DNA of 64,000 nt from Aphelocoma coerulescens (GCF_041296385.1 NC_091018.1:2797501-2861500); one strand, 5' to 3'. Positions 14,215 to 27,117 are shown, counted from the first letter of the stretch. Program-made: numbers and translations. Notes: a model not told the origin generated them from the letters alone.

Positions 14215-14772
14215 ATGGAATTGGATCAATTCAGCATTATCTCCACAGCCTTGGCAGTAGTCTCTGTTTGTACTGAGCTGCACAAGATCCAAAGAGATCC
14301 CTCCTGTCAGGTTAAAGCAGGTATTATTCAAAGTTTGCTTCAGGTAGAGCAGAAGAGTACTTTATTTCTCTTTACTTCAAGCTCTGTAGTAGAAAACATG
14401 ATTATAGGGATTAGTGAAGACTTTGCCAGTTGTTCCATTGCTCAACTTTTAGAGGTGATGCAATGCAAACCACACTCTAAACTGTTGAATACTGAGAAAG
14501 AAATTGTCTCAGTGTGCTACACTGCCCTGAAATTTCTTTTTGTCTCATTCATGATGATCCTTTGGTCAGGAAGTTACTTTCAGGACCAGGTTTCTCAGGT
14601 ACAGAACCCTTTCCTTACTGTACAAGAGAATCAAACTCTGTGTTTAGGATTCCATTATAGGGACAGAGGTCAGACACAAGTTCAGTCCTGTAGTGCAGGA
14701 TTTAATCCTTCAAAATTTTCTAGTCCTCAAAACCATTCCTCATTCAGAGAAATGCATATAAAAGGCAACTAA
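14215..14772 (+). CDS. Uncharacterised 185-codon open frame
   Basis: The frame is open from just after a TAG at 14143-14145 to the TAA at 14770-14772, about 208 codons. The first ATG is at 14215 and gives 185 residues; an upstream GTG at 14164 is not a usual eukaryotic start. With roughly 6% stop codons expected, a run this long should appear in only about 1% of windows this size, so it is worth noting. The product is not one I recognise. It is rich in Ser, Gln and Cys and has a hydrophobic segment at about residues 98-118 that could span a membrane. The ATG context is poor (T at -3, G at +4). Two copies of tttgtctttag (14135-14145, 14149-14159) resemble a splice acceptor just upstream, so this could instead be an exon. 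It may be a lineage-specific gene, a relic or chance. Confidence 0.18.
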   Translation: MELDQFSIISTALAVVSVCTELHKIQRDPSCQVKAGIIQSLLQVEQKSTLFLFTSSSVVENMIIGISEDFASCSIAQLLEVMQCKPHSKLLNTEKEIVSVCYTALKFLFVSFMMILWSGSYFQDQVSQVQNPFLTVQENQTLCLGFHYRDRGQTQVQSCSAGFNPSKFSSPQNHSSFREMHIKGN

Positions 14773-16277
14773 AGCATCCAGTCCTTTTCAATAGGAATAA
14801 TTTTTTGTTTTCGCATGGCCCCGAAAAGATTAGTTATCTCTCTCATGCCAACACAGGAGAGCCTTTAAACTACAGGAAAGATTAGCATCACTCTCCTGAG
14901 ATAGACGGCCTCATCACAACCAATTTGTCACAATGATAGTCTAATTAAATGCATTATTCTTGCGCAGCAAAGAAGTGAACACTTGACGTGTTTGAGTTAG
15001 ACATACAAGTCTTCCTCTCTTCTTCAATCCATACCTTTCTGTGCAATGGCAGGCCCACAGGGAACACTCTGGGCCTTCATTTACAGTGAAACCAGTGCCT
15101 TTTTTTTTTTTTTTTTCCAAAACCACTTTCTGTAATGGTTGGATGAATAAGCCCATGTGTTCACAGGGATCGTGCTTCAGGGTAAACACTGAAGTTAGCT
15201 TTGGCTGGTCCCTTCAATCAAAACATTTCTGTTACTCTACATCAAGCAAAATGAAAGCACCAGTGCCTCGAGGAAAATGTGTAATATAGGCCTGAGATGC
15301 CACACTGACCTGGAAGGTGGGAGCAGCTAGCTGCCTATTGTCTTCAGTAAATACAAGGTCAAATGGCCAATTTTTCCTCACAGTTATGAGAGGGACAGTG
15401 CTTTTCCCTAATACCATTTTAACACCATAAATCAGGCAGCAAACCAGGGAAATTTTGTCTTTTTCATGAGCCTGGGAGAATTTAGTTGCAAGCTGGAAAC
15501 TTGCATGTGATGTTCCGGCAAACCAACAGAAAAGATGGAATATGGAAGAGTCCTTCTCCTACAGGGCCCCACTGGGAATCCCAAATACAAGAGAGGATGA
15601 GGAGTGGATCTCCCAGAACTAGTCACTATTTTTTTTAAAAACACTCATCACACATTTAGCTACTGCTCACACAACAACCACATGAACAACAGAGTAAGAA
15701 AAGCAGCAACCTGACTTAATTGAACTTCTACTTACACCAAACTTTTCAATTCTTATGCTCATTTGATCAGACTTGTTCAATTTTAGGTAACAAAAGACTA
15801 CAAGATCCTGTGTCCTTTAGAGCACCAGCAAACCTGTGCCAGCTTAGAGAGACTGCTAGTGAAAATTAGATTAACCTGGCATAAAAGTATTTCAAGTATT
15901 CCTCAAATGAGCCATCCTCACGCAACATCAAACAGCAACAACTTCTGCAGGTAGAACCCCAAAACTCCATCAACAGTAACAAATCAATAATTTTTTTCCT
16001 AACAGCTTTATCCCTAGAAGGTGCTGCATGGCTTTTCCCTTAAAGCCCAGAAAGAAACCAAGCATGCAGTTAAATGGAAATCCCCATTGCAACCACCCCA
16101 TTTGTAGCTGTAGGAATCACTGAGGTGTTTATTGCACTGGGGTCAGCGTGCTCAGCATTTGCTGGATGAAGCCCTATGGTCCCATTATTCCAGAGCAGCT
16201 GAGATCCTTCAACATTACAGGCTTAACCAGTTTGAAAGAAAATACAACATGCAAAGAGACAAGTAATGAGGGAGAGG
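14773..16277. other. Non-coding DNA with a T17 run
   Basis: There is a T17 run at 15100-15116. Otherwise no repeat, RNA gene or exon was recognised. A word resembling mature miR-133 at about 15204 was checked and rejected. Confidence 0.55.
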
Positions 16278-16303
16278 AAAAAAAAAAAAAAAAAAAAAAA
16301 AAA
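16278..16303 (+). repeat. A26 homopolymer
   Basis: Twenty-six uninterrupted A residues, the longest homopolymer in the window, preceded by a short purine-rich stretch. It may be a retroposed poly(A) tail or a mononucleotide microsatellite; no parent gene is recognisable upstream. Confidence 0.95.
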
Positions 16304-16484
16304 GAAACATTTTTCTATTTTCAACCTGGCTCCTAAACTGTATATCCAGGCCCAAATCTGCTCAAGCTATAGGCTCATTTGCCAACATACACACTGAAAT
16401 TTAAAAAAAAAAAAGAAAACCAAAAAAACCCCACACATTTTGGAATCTGGGCTAAAACACAAAGGAAAATCCCATCAGCCAACC

Positions 16485-16916
16485 ATGTCCTTCTTCACAG
16501 AACAGTCCATAGAACTGTCCATGGCTGTAAGTGAATTACTCCTCAGCATACTATATTTGTGCCATCTGCCTGCCAAGTCAGCACCCCATCAGCATTTAAC
16601 TCATTATTTTGTCAGTTCCAGGGGAAATAAAGAGCCTTTCTTAGTCAGTCTAAGCCAGATCCCATTCTCTAGCAATTTAAAGGCTCAGACTTTTCACTCC
16701 AATCCTAGGTACAGCCTCTTACTACAGATCCAACATAAAAAAGAACAGGCACCTCTGTGTTTCCTGCTGGCACATCTCCCTTGCATATGCCATAAAAATT
16801 ACATTGTGGCTTCTACAGGAAAAGTCTCCATGCACTGTTACATGATCTTTGAAAAGTATTTTGTAGTAAAGCTGGACTCACAGTACCATTTATTTAGAAG
16901 GGCAAAACCTCAATAA
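16485..16916 (+). CDS. Uncharacterised 143-codon open frame
   Basis: The first ATG at 16485 (A at -3, T at +4) opens a 143-residue frame ending in TAA at 16914-16916; the frame is open for about 15 more codons upstream. By a rough stop-codon estimate a run this long has about a 15-20% chance of occurring somewhere in the window. The predicted protein has a hydrophobic N-terminal stretch at about residues 11-25, is rich in His, Ser and Leu, and resembles no family I know. It lies 1.7 kb downstream of the longer open frame on the same strand; no splice link between them is evident. Chance is the leading explanation. Confidence 0.1.
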   Translation: MSFFTEQSIELSMAVSELLLSILYLCHLPAKSAPHQHLTHYFVSSRGNKEPFLVSLSQIPFSSNLKAQTFHSNPRYSLLLQIQHKKEQAPLCFLLAHLPCICHKNYIVASTGKVSMHCYMIFEKYFVVKLDSQYHLFRRAKPQ

Positions 16917-18069
16917 GCCTCGTGTGTGAGGAGCTTAACCTACGTTAATGGCTAAGGAAAAGTAATCAGCATGAACTCCTGGTTAAAAGTGGGAGCTGGA
17001 GTGTATAATCACACCCAAATCACAAGGGAGGTGGCATCTCCATAACCCAATCACCACAGGTTATAAAACATCTCCATTTTCCATGATGGGATTACATGCC
17101 TTGCATCGTGTGACATCGTTCACTGGTTATAAATGCAGGATTTCGAGTGGTTTTACAAGGAGGAAAGTGAAAATGATAAAATGTTTTCCCTGAGCATCCC
17201 CTCACCAGAAGCAGAATTTCTGTATCCAGTTCACCACAGATTTGTGCAGATTTAGATGGAGGCAGTGAACAACCCCTGTCAATCTAAGAGAGACAACTCT
17301 CAGCACCGGGTGCTCCTGGGCCCCCACAAACATTTTTATAGTCAGCACACACTAACACACTGCAGAGCACTGCAGTGCTTAAAGAATGATTAAATATTGC
17401 TGATATTCAATATTAATTAGAACTAAAAGCATTTTAGTACCTTTACATTTTTTCTTCTTCGCTGATTCCTTCTTTAGATTACAATGAAAAAGGCAATTTT
17501 AAGCTACATTCTTCTCTGTCACTCTAGACTTCACTTAATTTATCACTGTAGCACTTCATGAACAAAAATGCTAAAATGCTGAAGATTTTGAGTTCAGTGT
17601 TTTTAATTAACATCATTTATTTTTATTTAAATTGTTACCTCTTATATTTATTTTGAAAACTATTTAAGCTTTTCTGGAGCCAATGTTAGCCTGCAGGGAA
17701 GCCTAATTAAAAACAAAAACTCAGCAAACACTGCACACCCCCTCTACCCCCCAAAAAAACTCCTAAAAAAACCCAAACAAAAACAACCAAAAAACCTGCC
17801 ACCCAAGCTTGAGCTATATAAAGGCAGAAATATGAAACTTTCTCCTCCTTGTAAATTCTGAATAATTCTGAAAAATACCTCACTACATCAGGTAACCTGA
17901 ATGCAGGCTTCTAAATTCCACACTGGCTTGTTTCAGCCACTATTTCTCTGTTTTCAAGTAATTATTTGATTCTATTAGAAACTGATGAAAAAAGAGGAGT
18001 GGCACAGCATTTTCCTTAATTCTTCATTATGAATTTCCAGTGGCTCCCTGGGCACATAGATCTCAACAC
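16917..18069. other. Non-coding A+T-rich DNA
   Basis: Nothing is recognised with confidence. A TATA-like word at 17815-17823 stands alone, with no CpG-rich promoter and no obvious transcript downstream. Confidence 0.55.
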
Positions 18070-18165
18070 CTGGATGTGGCACTCAGTGTTTAATAGAGCT
18101 GGTGGTGTCCAGCCAAAGGTTGGACTCAGTCTTGGGGGATTTTTCCCAGCCTTAATGACTCCATA
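18070..18165 (+). mobile_element. CR1 LINE 3'-end fragment
   Basis: The order of words matches the CR1 3' terminus in sense orientation: 'ctggatgtggcactcagtg', a degraded middle, 'ggtggtgt', 'aaaggttggactcag', 'cccagccttaatgactcc'. Only about the last 100 bp survive and the terminal short repeat is degraded. Edges are approximate. Confidence 0.8.
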
Positions 18166-20832
18166 TCACACCTTATATGGTGAAAGATCAAAGAGCTTTA
18201 AGGAGTGGTGTAATTTCATTAAGATTATTTCAGGTGTCACACCTGGGCTGGTGCAGCAGCTTTGCAGCAATTCTGACCATCACAGGCACACCACAACGCA
18301 GCAAATTCTGAACAGCAGCCATGACATCCACTGGGATCAGTGCTGCAAGTGCAGCTTACAAAAGCTCAAACTCTGAGGAATAAGGTGTAAAAAAGTTTTA
18401 GCTTGATAGAACACACCTGGATTGGGTTGGGGCACTTTCTGTTCATGCAGATTTACTGGGGGTCTTTCAATGTCTCAAAAGCAGCAAAACTCAAGTCCTA
18501 CAAGTCTCCCAAGAGCCACTGATACTGGCTGTCAGTGACAAATAAAATTACTGGCTAACAGAGCTGCTTAAACCCACACCAGAACACACTGAGTGATATT
18601 TTAGGGGGTTCATTTGCTCGCTCTCTACTAGGAAAAGCAGGGTTCTTTAGTGTGCACAGCATTATTCCCTCAATTAAAAGCATTCTTGTCTGCAACAGAC
18701 ATGCCACATTAAGAAAGGTTAAAACCAAAAGGACCCCATTTTGTTAGATTACAGCAAAATTAATTGATGTGTTTAATCAAAGAGATGCTTCTTGGCAATA
18801 GCATAAAGCTTCTCTTCTCCTGGGATGGTCCCAACCTCGCTGGCAGACTGAAGGATTTTAAATAAATACAAAACAATACCAGGAAGTGCAGGCTACTGTC
18901 TGAGCCCTGCATTTATGCAATTCCTTCAGAGAGTGGAAATTCATACAGCTCATCTCCTTTTTCCTTACATATACTATTCATCTTCTCTTAGCAGGAGACA
19001 GAAATCACTAAGAACTATATTGACAGCAATTGTAAAATCACAAATATGCTAAAAGCTCACAAATAGAAGAGAAACACAATTTTACTTGGTTATGTTAAAA
19101 TCAGAGTTTACAATATTGTTCACAATCCAATGCCTGTCCTACAGGAGAAAAAAAAAAAAGAAATAAAAAAAGATGCCTATGAGAACAAGTTTTGGCCACA
19201 TCTCATCCTTTGCTTTCATTTCCTCTTACAGAAAGCTTATGTCTTGAGTTATTTCTGCCAAGCACTTTTTTGAAATTGAAGTTTGTGTACTTGCAATGTC
19301 TATTTCTAAACTAATCCATCATTCACTAGCAAATAAATGAAGAGTGACGATAAATAAAAAGATTCTTTATGCAATATGAGCACACATCACTATTTTTATT
19401 AGTGCCTTCTAATAAAATCCCTTTCAAAACCTGTGTGCTGACCAGAGGGGAAAAAACAAAACAAACCCCTAAACTCTTCATGGTCTTTGGCAGTGCCTCA
19501 CCAGCCATAATTGCTAAAACCTGAGCTTCATGCTCCCCCACTTCATGTAAGTTTAAATGGACTAAAGTATTTGGGGAATTGGATATAAAAGAATTTGAGG
19601 TTTTTTCTGAAGAGAATGGTAGAATGCAGAGCAAAGCATTTCATTACAAAGAAGCAGTGAAGTTCATCGAGCAACAATTCCCATCATTATCTCGTGTATT
19701 TCCCAGGATGCTATTGCAGTCACACTGAAAAAGCAGCTATTGATATTCTAATTAGAAAAACTTTTAGAGACTGAAGTTCCTAGAAAGGACTGAAATTTTC
19801 AGACCATACATTCCTTAAGAAAGAAATTCTGGTTCCTGAACCATAAATAGAAGTTTATATTGATGAAATAGCCAATAACAACTCAGCAGAGGAGATTAAA
19901 AACCAGCAAGCTCTGTTAAGAAACCATCTTGGGATGCCAGTCCAGTAGTGTATTCTCCATGTAACCCCAAATAACTCCCTCAGAATTGTTAGGAACCCAT
20001 ATTTGCTTTTTTTTTGTTTTGTTTTCTTTTCTGGCAAGCTCTCTGCTTTTTCAGTTTCCTTTTAAGCTTCAAATCTCCCTCTCTTTCACAAGTGTGTAAA
20101 TTCCGCCTTGGAAACGGCACATGTCTCCAGCCAGGGGCCACCAAGGAAATACACCCACATGTTCATTTTTCCCAGCATTATTTCTGGAAGGACAGATGGA
20201 CCCACAGGTATCCTATCCTGGAGTGGGCTCTGGAGTAGGGGGTAGAACTGAGGGATTTTTTTTTTTAGAAATATCCATATGATCATATTAGATCCAACTC
20301 CAAGAGCTGTCTTCAGGCAGCAAATATATAGAGAGATAAATTTAGACTCCTGTGTGCTCAGCAGACCTCAATACAGAACAGTTTAGATGCAGCCACTAAG
20401 TACTTCTCTTTAAAAGTGTCTCTCGTGTTAGGCTACTTCCTACAAGAGGTGGATTAGAAATTCAGAATTAAAATATCTGATCTTTTGTCCCTTCCAGCAA
20501 CGTGTTTCTCTAATTAGGTAACATCTTTTTTTAGGAAAAGAGACACAATATTGTTTCCAACGATTTCTAACATTTCCAACAATGTAAAACATAAGCAGTA
20601 GAAACAAAAAAATAGCATTTTTCCATTAGCAACAGTCTTGCAGCATTGCCTGACTCCTTTATCTGACATACAACACACAATTAGGTTCCATCTGAGATGA
20701 GAAATGTTCTCATTACATAAAATTTCATACTGTTATCACATAACTTCAGACTTCACAGTAGCAATTTTATGCCCCATGAACATGTAATTTTGATCCTAAA
20801 ATAATGCAAAAAACTTTCCTCAGCAGATCCTG
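18166..20832. other. Non-coding A+T-rich DNA
   Basis: Only short open frames (longest 102 codons, 19326-19634, minus strand) and A-runs near 19.15 kb were seen. No repeat family or exon was recognised. Confidence 0.55.
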
Positions 20833-20882
20833 CCTTGGACTAAAAAAATCTCCATTCCAGCTCTGTTCTGTGGTTCTGTGAC
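20833..20882 (+). mobile_element. Possible CR1 LINE tail remnant
   Basis: The words 'ccttggacta', 'atctccattccagctctg' and 'ttctgtggttctgtgac' appear in the order expected at a CR1 3' tail, which ends in repeats like ttctgtgattctgtga. The piece is only about 50 bp, so an accidental match cannot be excluded. Confidence 0.45.
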
Positions 20883-23800
20883 AACACTTCAGCAAGCTAC
20901 ATGTGGCTCACCAGTATCCATCCCTTTTTTTTCCTTGGATAAAATTTCTCTGGCACCCATTCCACCTAAGAATGACACCTGCAGTTGCTAAGACAAGCCA
21001 CAGACACGGTAAGAACACAATGATGCCTCTTTCTGAAGAGGGAGGAATGCAGGATCGCACCCTTTAGCTGCCCCCCTGCTTTGGAACTTGTCAGGCTGAG
21101 ATTTCCAGCCCTTTCAAAAGCTCTGATCTCCAGAGAACCTTTACAACAACTCCTAGAGGAGTTCACCAGCTCCAGCAATGCCCCAAGCAGCATTTTTCCA
21201 CCTAGCACAGCTTTCTGGACCCCGAATTAGCACACCAATTCTTCTGGAGCTTGGCTCCCTCCTATTCCATACGGATTGAAAAGGATGGGGAGAGAGGGGC
21301 AGGGCTGCCACTGCTGCTGGTTCCATATGGCCCAGCTGGCCCAAGCTGGCTCTGGAGTTGGCTGTTTTATGGAAATCCCTTGCCAGTTTCCCTTTTCAGA
21401 AGCACAGTGTGCATCAGCACTCGCACACAGCTGCCAGCGTGGTTTCCAAGCAAAGCTCCACCAAACTCCTCAGCTGCTAATGGGGACTCATTCTTTGGAG
21501 CTAATTGTCGGCTGCTTTCCACTCCTGCTCTTCTCTAAAACTAATTATAAAACTTCCATGCTTTGTATGAGCTATAAAACTCCTTCCAGAACTTCAGTGA
21601 CTTGTAGCAGAGCCAGAGTGCTTGAAGGAGGATGCAGTAACCATAACAGTCCCAAATACTGAAGCGCTTCACAGGACCTCGTCTCCTCTACTGGGAGGCA
21701 GTCCTTGGGATTCAGCATAAATTCATCCCAAAAGATTGGGGCAAGCCTGACAAAAGTATATCCTGTGCTACTGTGAATTTAATTCCTTTAAAAAAAAAAA
21801 AAAACACTTTAAAAAAAATTTTTATATGTCAAGGTTTGCAAAAGCACAAAGAAAACAGCTAATGCTCTTTATAAAGTCACTATCAACTCCTAAAATGAAG
21901 TTAGGGTATTAGCAATTAGCCTTTTTAGCCAGTTAAATAAATACAAGTTTCAGGAGTTGTTACAATCCCACCAAATATGAGTGTTCAGTTCAATTATTTC
22001 TGTGCACAGTTTAACAGTGCACTGAATAATTTACCAACATGAGTCAAATTAGGAGTTTCAATCATTTATTCCTAATGGCACTAAAACAGATTAGAACCTG
22101 AAAAGATGGCCCATTGGCCTGCCTACAATGTAGGGTTTACCTAAGTGAAAATACTTGAGATGTCACTGACAAAACTTAAAAATAATGAGAGTCACAGAGA
22201 AGATAATTAACTGTTAAAACAATGAGACTTTTAAGAACTTTATTCAGTCTGACTCGAGCAAACTGATGCAGGGTTGGGAAAAGCCACAAGAAGCCACTCC
22301 CTAATATTTTTCTCCAGCTTTTTTTGACATATACATTTCTTTTCAAGACAAGAACAGAGCATCCTTTCTCCTGCCTGAGCCACTCTCCCCTGCAGTGCTC
22401 ACTGGATGAGCTGGATTTGGCTGTGCCACAAGCAAGTTACAACTCACACAGAAGCTCTCTCTGCCAGAGCAGCTCACCTGAGTCCGGGGGAAGCACAAGG
22501 AGTGCTCCTCCAGGGTGTGACTCCTGGTGCTGGGAACTCCCAAGGGAGCTCAGCATCAGCTGCTCACGGTGAGACAAATGAGGCAGGGTCAGTGTTCGGG
22601 TCAGAGAGAAGCACCAATTTACACCAATTTAGCTTTGCAATACAAGCCTTGCTCCTTGTTTCTCTCAGGCTTTAAAGAGAGATGAAAGTCGTGGGTCAAA
22701 GATCTCGCTGTGATGCTTCCAAGACTTACTAGAGACATTCACACCACAGGAGCAGAGGAGTAAGACACCAGCTGATGAAGATAGATGCAACTAAATTGTC
22801 TGTTACCTGAATTTCATTCTTTCAATAGGAAGCAAATTATCTTTTCTTCAAGTATTTCATTAAGACTCTGGGCTGACACAGACAGAAATGTTGCTATTTT
22901 CAGTAACAGACACCGATGAAGAAATGTTATTTGCTCTTATAGTTTTGTTTTTTTTTTTCCCACTGTCCATTCTTAACCATCCCTCTTCTGATCACCTCTT
23001 TCATAAGGAGGAAACTTTCAGACAGGGCAATTCCCACATTCCAACACTTTGGTTGATGTTTTTTGATACCAATTCCAGCATGTCAAGGCCATGCTTTTTA
23101 AATGATGATTTAAGTTTGTGCCACCAATGAATGAATGCATCACAGTTATTTAATTTACCTTTACTACAAGCCTTGTCCTTCACACGACTAAAGAATAAAA
23201 TTCTACATTGAACTTAATTTGCTTAAAAATAATTGTATTAAACATACAAAGCGAGGAGCTCTGATTTAAGGGCACACTTTTGAAGGCATCGTGGTTTTTA
23301 GCAGGAGCCTGGGGACAGCATCACTGCCCACTGTGGAGTCTAAGCTTTAGCTGTACATCTGAGTTGAACACACAAACTGAAAAGGGACACACAAAACAAG
23401 CATACAGAAGTTCTGATAATGAAAATTATCAGCAAGCCCACAGTAAAAATTTTAAAGAAAAAACGAATTACACACTGCACTAGGAAAATTTAGGCTTACT
23501 TTGTTACTGGGAATCAATGTTATTTTTCAGTGAGACACCTTCTGTATCTGCAATGCAAGCCTGACATCATCTTCATCAGTTACTGCATGAATCACAGTTA
23601 AAATTATTTATTAAGGACCATGAAAGCAGCAGGAATTATTTCAGATCATCAGGCTGTCTGAATGCCTGAACACCACAGGCTCGTTTATACCCAGATATTT
23701 GCACAGGAACATTTCCATCCACGGAGCAGAGTTCAGGAAACCAAGCAAACGCTGGTGCTCTCCAGCTGAACATCTGTTTCCCTGCAGACAAGGAATGACC

Positions 23801-26800
23801 TCTGGTAGCTGCTTGGTACCTAAAGCAAACAAATCCAGCTCCTCCTACCAGGGGTTCTGCTGGTGGAGTTATCATCAGAATGACTCTGAAGTGATAACTG
23901 GGAATTGAAATCATTATTCCTGTTACAGTACCTGGGTTTATTTTTTTTTTTTTCCCCCCCTTCTGGAATACAAATTACTCACTTCAGAGGACTCTCCTTA
24001 CTCGTTGGTGAGAGTCAGAACATTCTGAATTTAACTGGGTTTTTGTTAAATTAATAAATGTGGTGCATCCTGAAAGAATCCACCTTCAATAAATGTTACA
24101 GAAACCTTACAAAACATTTTCCTTGATAAGCAAGTAATTTATGGGAAATTGATCAATTTCTAATTTTTTTTTTAGAAATGCTCTTTACAAATATTTTCAG
24201 GACTTGGTGGGGAGCAGAATTTTGACAGTTTTGGCCACAGATTTACTTGGCCAATGCTTTGTGGCCATCAGAAATAAAGAAAATTTTACTAGGTTTAAAA
24301 ATATTTGGATTTAACTGTATTACACTCCACAAATTTAACCTACTCTCTGCCTAAGTTCTTGAATAAATCAATAAAATAATCAAATTTGCAGTTATGAATA
24401 ATTCAGAATATTAAATAATGAAGGGTTACAGAGCACAAAATATCAAAATCCCATTTTTTAATCAGATTCCATCTTTGAACACTTTCAAATTTCTCCGTCT
24501 TCCCTTGCAATAAACACCAGGTTATTATCTATTAAACCCATGATGCATATCTAGTTTTTTTCTATATAATTATGTGTGTATAAACCTATTTATGATCTGT
24601 AGAATGACAGTATCTAAATGTGTCCTATTTGATCTATTAAAACTGTCGTAAAAATGGAAAGTATTAATATTCCCATTAACAAAATAGGGACTGGAGGCAA
24701 AGAGAAAAAAATTAAATATTTGTTTGTGCTAAAAGAAAGCATGTCACATAAAAAAATTTAGGCCAGCTCTTTTAAGTTCCAGTCCAGAACTAACTGTCGT
24801 TGTCAAAAGTGTAGCAAAAGAAATGTTTCAATTTTTTTACTAAAGTTGTAGTAAACACTCATTGTGCTTAAAGTACTTAAATTATGTGAATGCTGAGCCA
24901 ATCAATTATGAGGAAAATTCACTTTTTAAAAGAAATAATGATGTAATAGGCATATTCACAGAAAAAAAAAAAAACAACAACCAAAACCACCCAACATAAT
25001 TGTAAGAAGGAAAAAGGGAGACAAAGCTAGGAGAAAACACATCCATTGGGAATGTGGCACTGATCAGGCCTAGGGAAATAAAAATAACTGCAAACGTCCT
25101 TTTGCATAAGTTTGGTGAGAACTATAAATAAATATGGCCCAAGTAATGAAGAGTAGAAGCTTTGGAAGAGACACTTGAATTTAATTTGTGTGGTTTGGAT
25201 GAGAAATTTATCAGCAGAGAAGGTATTAATTCTATTCCACTCTAAAGGCATTTGTTCCTAAACTGCCAGATAAAGGTGGACTTCAGGATACAAATATGGT
25301 TTTGATGGTTTATTTTTTATTGGTATTTCTCTCTGAAAAATATCCTTGTGTGCTGGGGGAAGGCTGCTGACTTCAGCAGTTTGATCAAAAAGATAATTAA
25401 AAGGAAATTAATCTTTTAAGTGTTCCAAAGCCAGCTCAGATAGTTTGCATATTTATACTGTGAATATCACCCACTCCAAATCTGTGGAGGTTGACCTTTA
25501 TCAAACTGGATTTGGAGGGGGAAGGTGACAACCCTGGGCTTGCCAGTGCCAAGCTGGGCATTGGCACAAAGGTTAAGAGGGCAAGTCTTGCTTGAACACG
25601 TATTTCCCTCTTTAATATGAGCAGCTCTGTCCCAACTTTCGCCTTCCAATCAATTCTCTGCTCACATTGCTGCTAATGAGGCTCCAAACTCCCCCATTCC
25701 TGTCTGAGGGTGATCAGAGCTGGAGCTCCTCTCAGGTGATTGGAACCCAGACACACACAGCTGCATGCAGATCTAGACCTGTGTGGCCACAATCAGAATT
25801 CTTTGATTGGAACCCTCTTTAAAATGCACAATTTTGATTTACTTTGATTATTTAAAATCTTCAATCAAATTAGCTGAAGGCATGAGCTTGTTCCATTTTT
25901 GGCAGCCCATAGTACAAGGATGAACTGGGGGATCTATTCATGCTCTCTCACTTTTATAAAGAGACAGAAACATGGCCAGAACCAGCTGTTCCAGCCCAGC
26001 TCTCCTCCACTTGGGGTCCATCTGACACCAGCACATGCCATCCTTTTACAATGTTAATGGCAGTAGTTTTGCTGCAAGGCAGCCAAGTACTCTTGGCAAG
26101 TGAAGTGAAGATGGGAAATATTTCCTGTGGCCACTTTTGAAGACACTGTGATATTCAGACCTCATAATCTGCTAAAAGAGGGACAGATACAACATCCAGT
26201 GGTGATTCCAATAGGAAGGAGCTTCTGCACATCATCAATAATATACATTCTTATTTCAGACTGCTAAAAACATATGTTTGCAATTTAGTTTAATATTAAA
26301 AAACCCTACACTGTTAACTGAGGGATGAAGAAAACTTCACAAGTAAAGATGCATAAAATGGAATTAGACCTGAAATTAGTTTAATGATCAGTTGTTTAAA
26401 AACAATAATTTAAAACACTTGCAGTTTTATAATTATTTAAGATACAGGTAACTGAGAATAGTTTGGTTCTGATACACCCTGACTGAAAATCCATATAATT
26501 TACTCTCTCAAAGTACTTAGGGAAAGTAAAAGTCTTTCAGAAGATACTAACCTTCCTAAAATAAGTTTTATAGAACGGGTTACTTGAGGTCTCAAGTAAA
26601 CAAATAACAAAAATGTGATTCTTCAGCAAGTTCTTTTGAGCCTCCAAATCAATCAACACTTGGCAGCATTTCTCAGCTGTTCCTATGAAAAGCCATGTAC
26701 AGATTGCAGAAGCATCAGTTGCTCTGATAAATCTCACTCTGCTAATGGGGTTGATTATTTTCTCTCTACAGATGAGAGAATATTGGCATATAGGCAGTAA

Positions 26801-27080
26801 ACTGTTATTAGCACATTCCCAATAACTGGTTTTATTTTCTAACTCATCTATAAATCTCCCAGGATTTATGGACATAAGGAAATCAGCACCTTCCTCTTGC
26901 TAAAGTGCCCTTCTGAAGTCTGCTGAAATGGACCTGGTGTGAAGGAGGTGGTTTCTCATAGAGTAAAAAATTCCATAACTATTTGACACTTCTTCCTTCT
27001 GACTTGCACCTCCAGGTAGAATACAGGAAACCTGCAATTAATCTTTTTTAAGAGAAATGCTTGAATTTTGTTGTGGCCAC
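20883..27080. other. Non-coding DNA; G+C-richer patches, no gene recognised
   Basis: Patches at about 21.2-21.5, 22.4-22.6 and 23.6-23.9 kb are richer in G+C than their surroundings and carry overlapping open frames on both strands (up to 128 codons at 21276-21662). None resembles a known protein and the overlaps argue against coding. A minus-strand frame of 112 codons lies at 26537-26875. Stretches at 25.36-25.47 and 25.79-25.88 kb are dense in A/T-rich transcription-factor-like words. Confidence 0.5.
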
Positions 27081-27117
27081 CTATAACTGGCCATCTATAA
27101 CTGGCCACGCCAGTTAT
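27081..27117. repeat. 14-bp tandem repeat running into a 9-bp hairpin
   Basis: The 13-base word ctataactggcca occurs at 27081-27093 and again at 27095-27107. The second copy pairs with the sequence after it: ATAACTGGC (27097-27105) and GCCAGTTAT (27109-27117) form a perfect 9-bp inverted repeat around a 3-base loop. Confidence 0.9.

Noticed and set aside
15201..15225. Word resembling mature miR-133 (ctggtcccttcaatcaa)
   Set aside because: It lacks one of the expected C residues and no complementary arm is present within 100 bases upstream or downstream.
17815..17823. TATATAAAG, a good TATA-box match
   Set aside because: No CpG-rich promoter context and no convincing transcript downstream; such words are common in A+T-rich DNA.
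26537..26875. 112-codon minus-strand frame with fairly protein-like composition
   Set aside because: About four frames of this length are expected by chance in the window, and no family or splice context is recognised.
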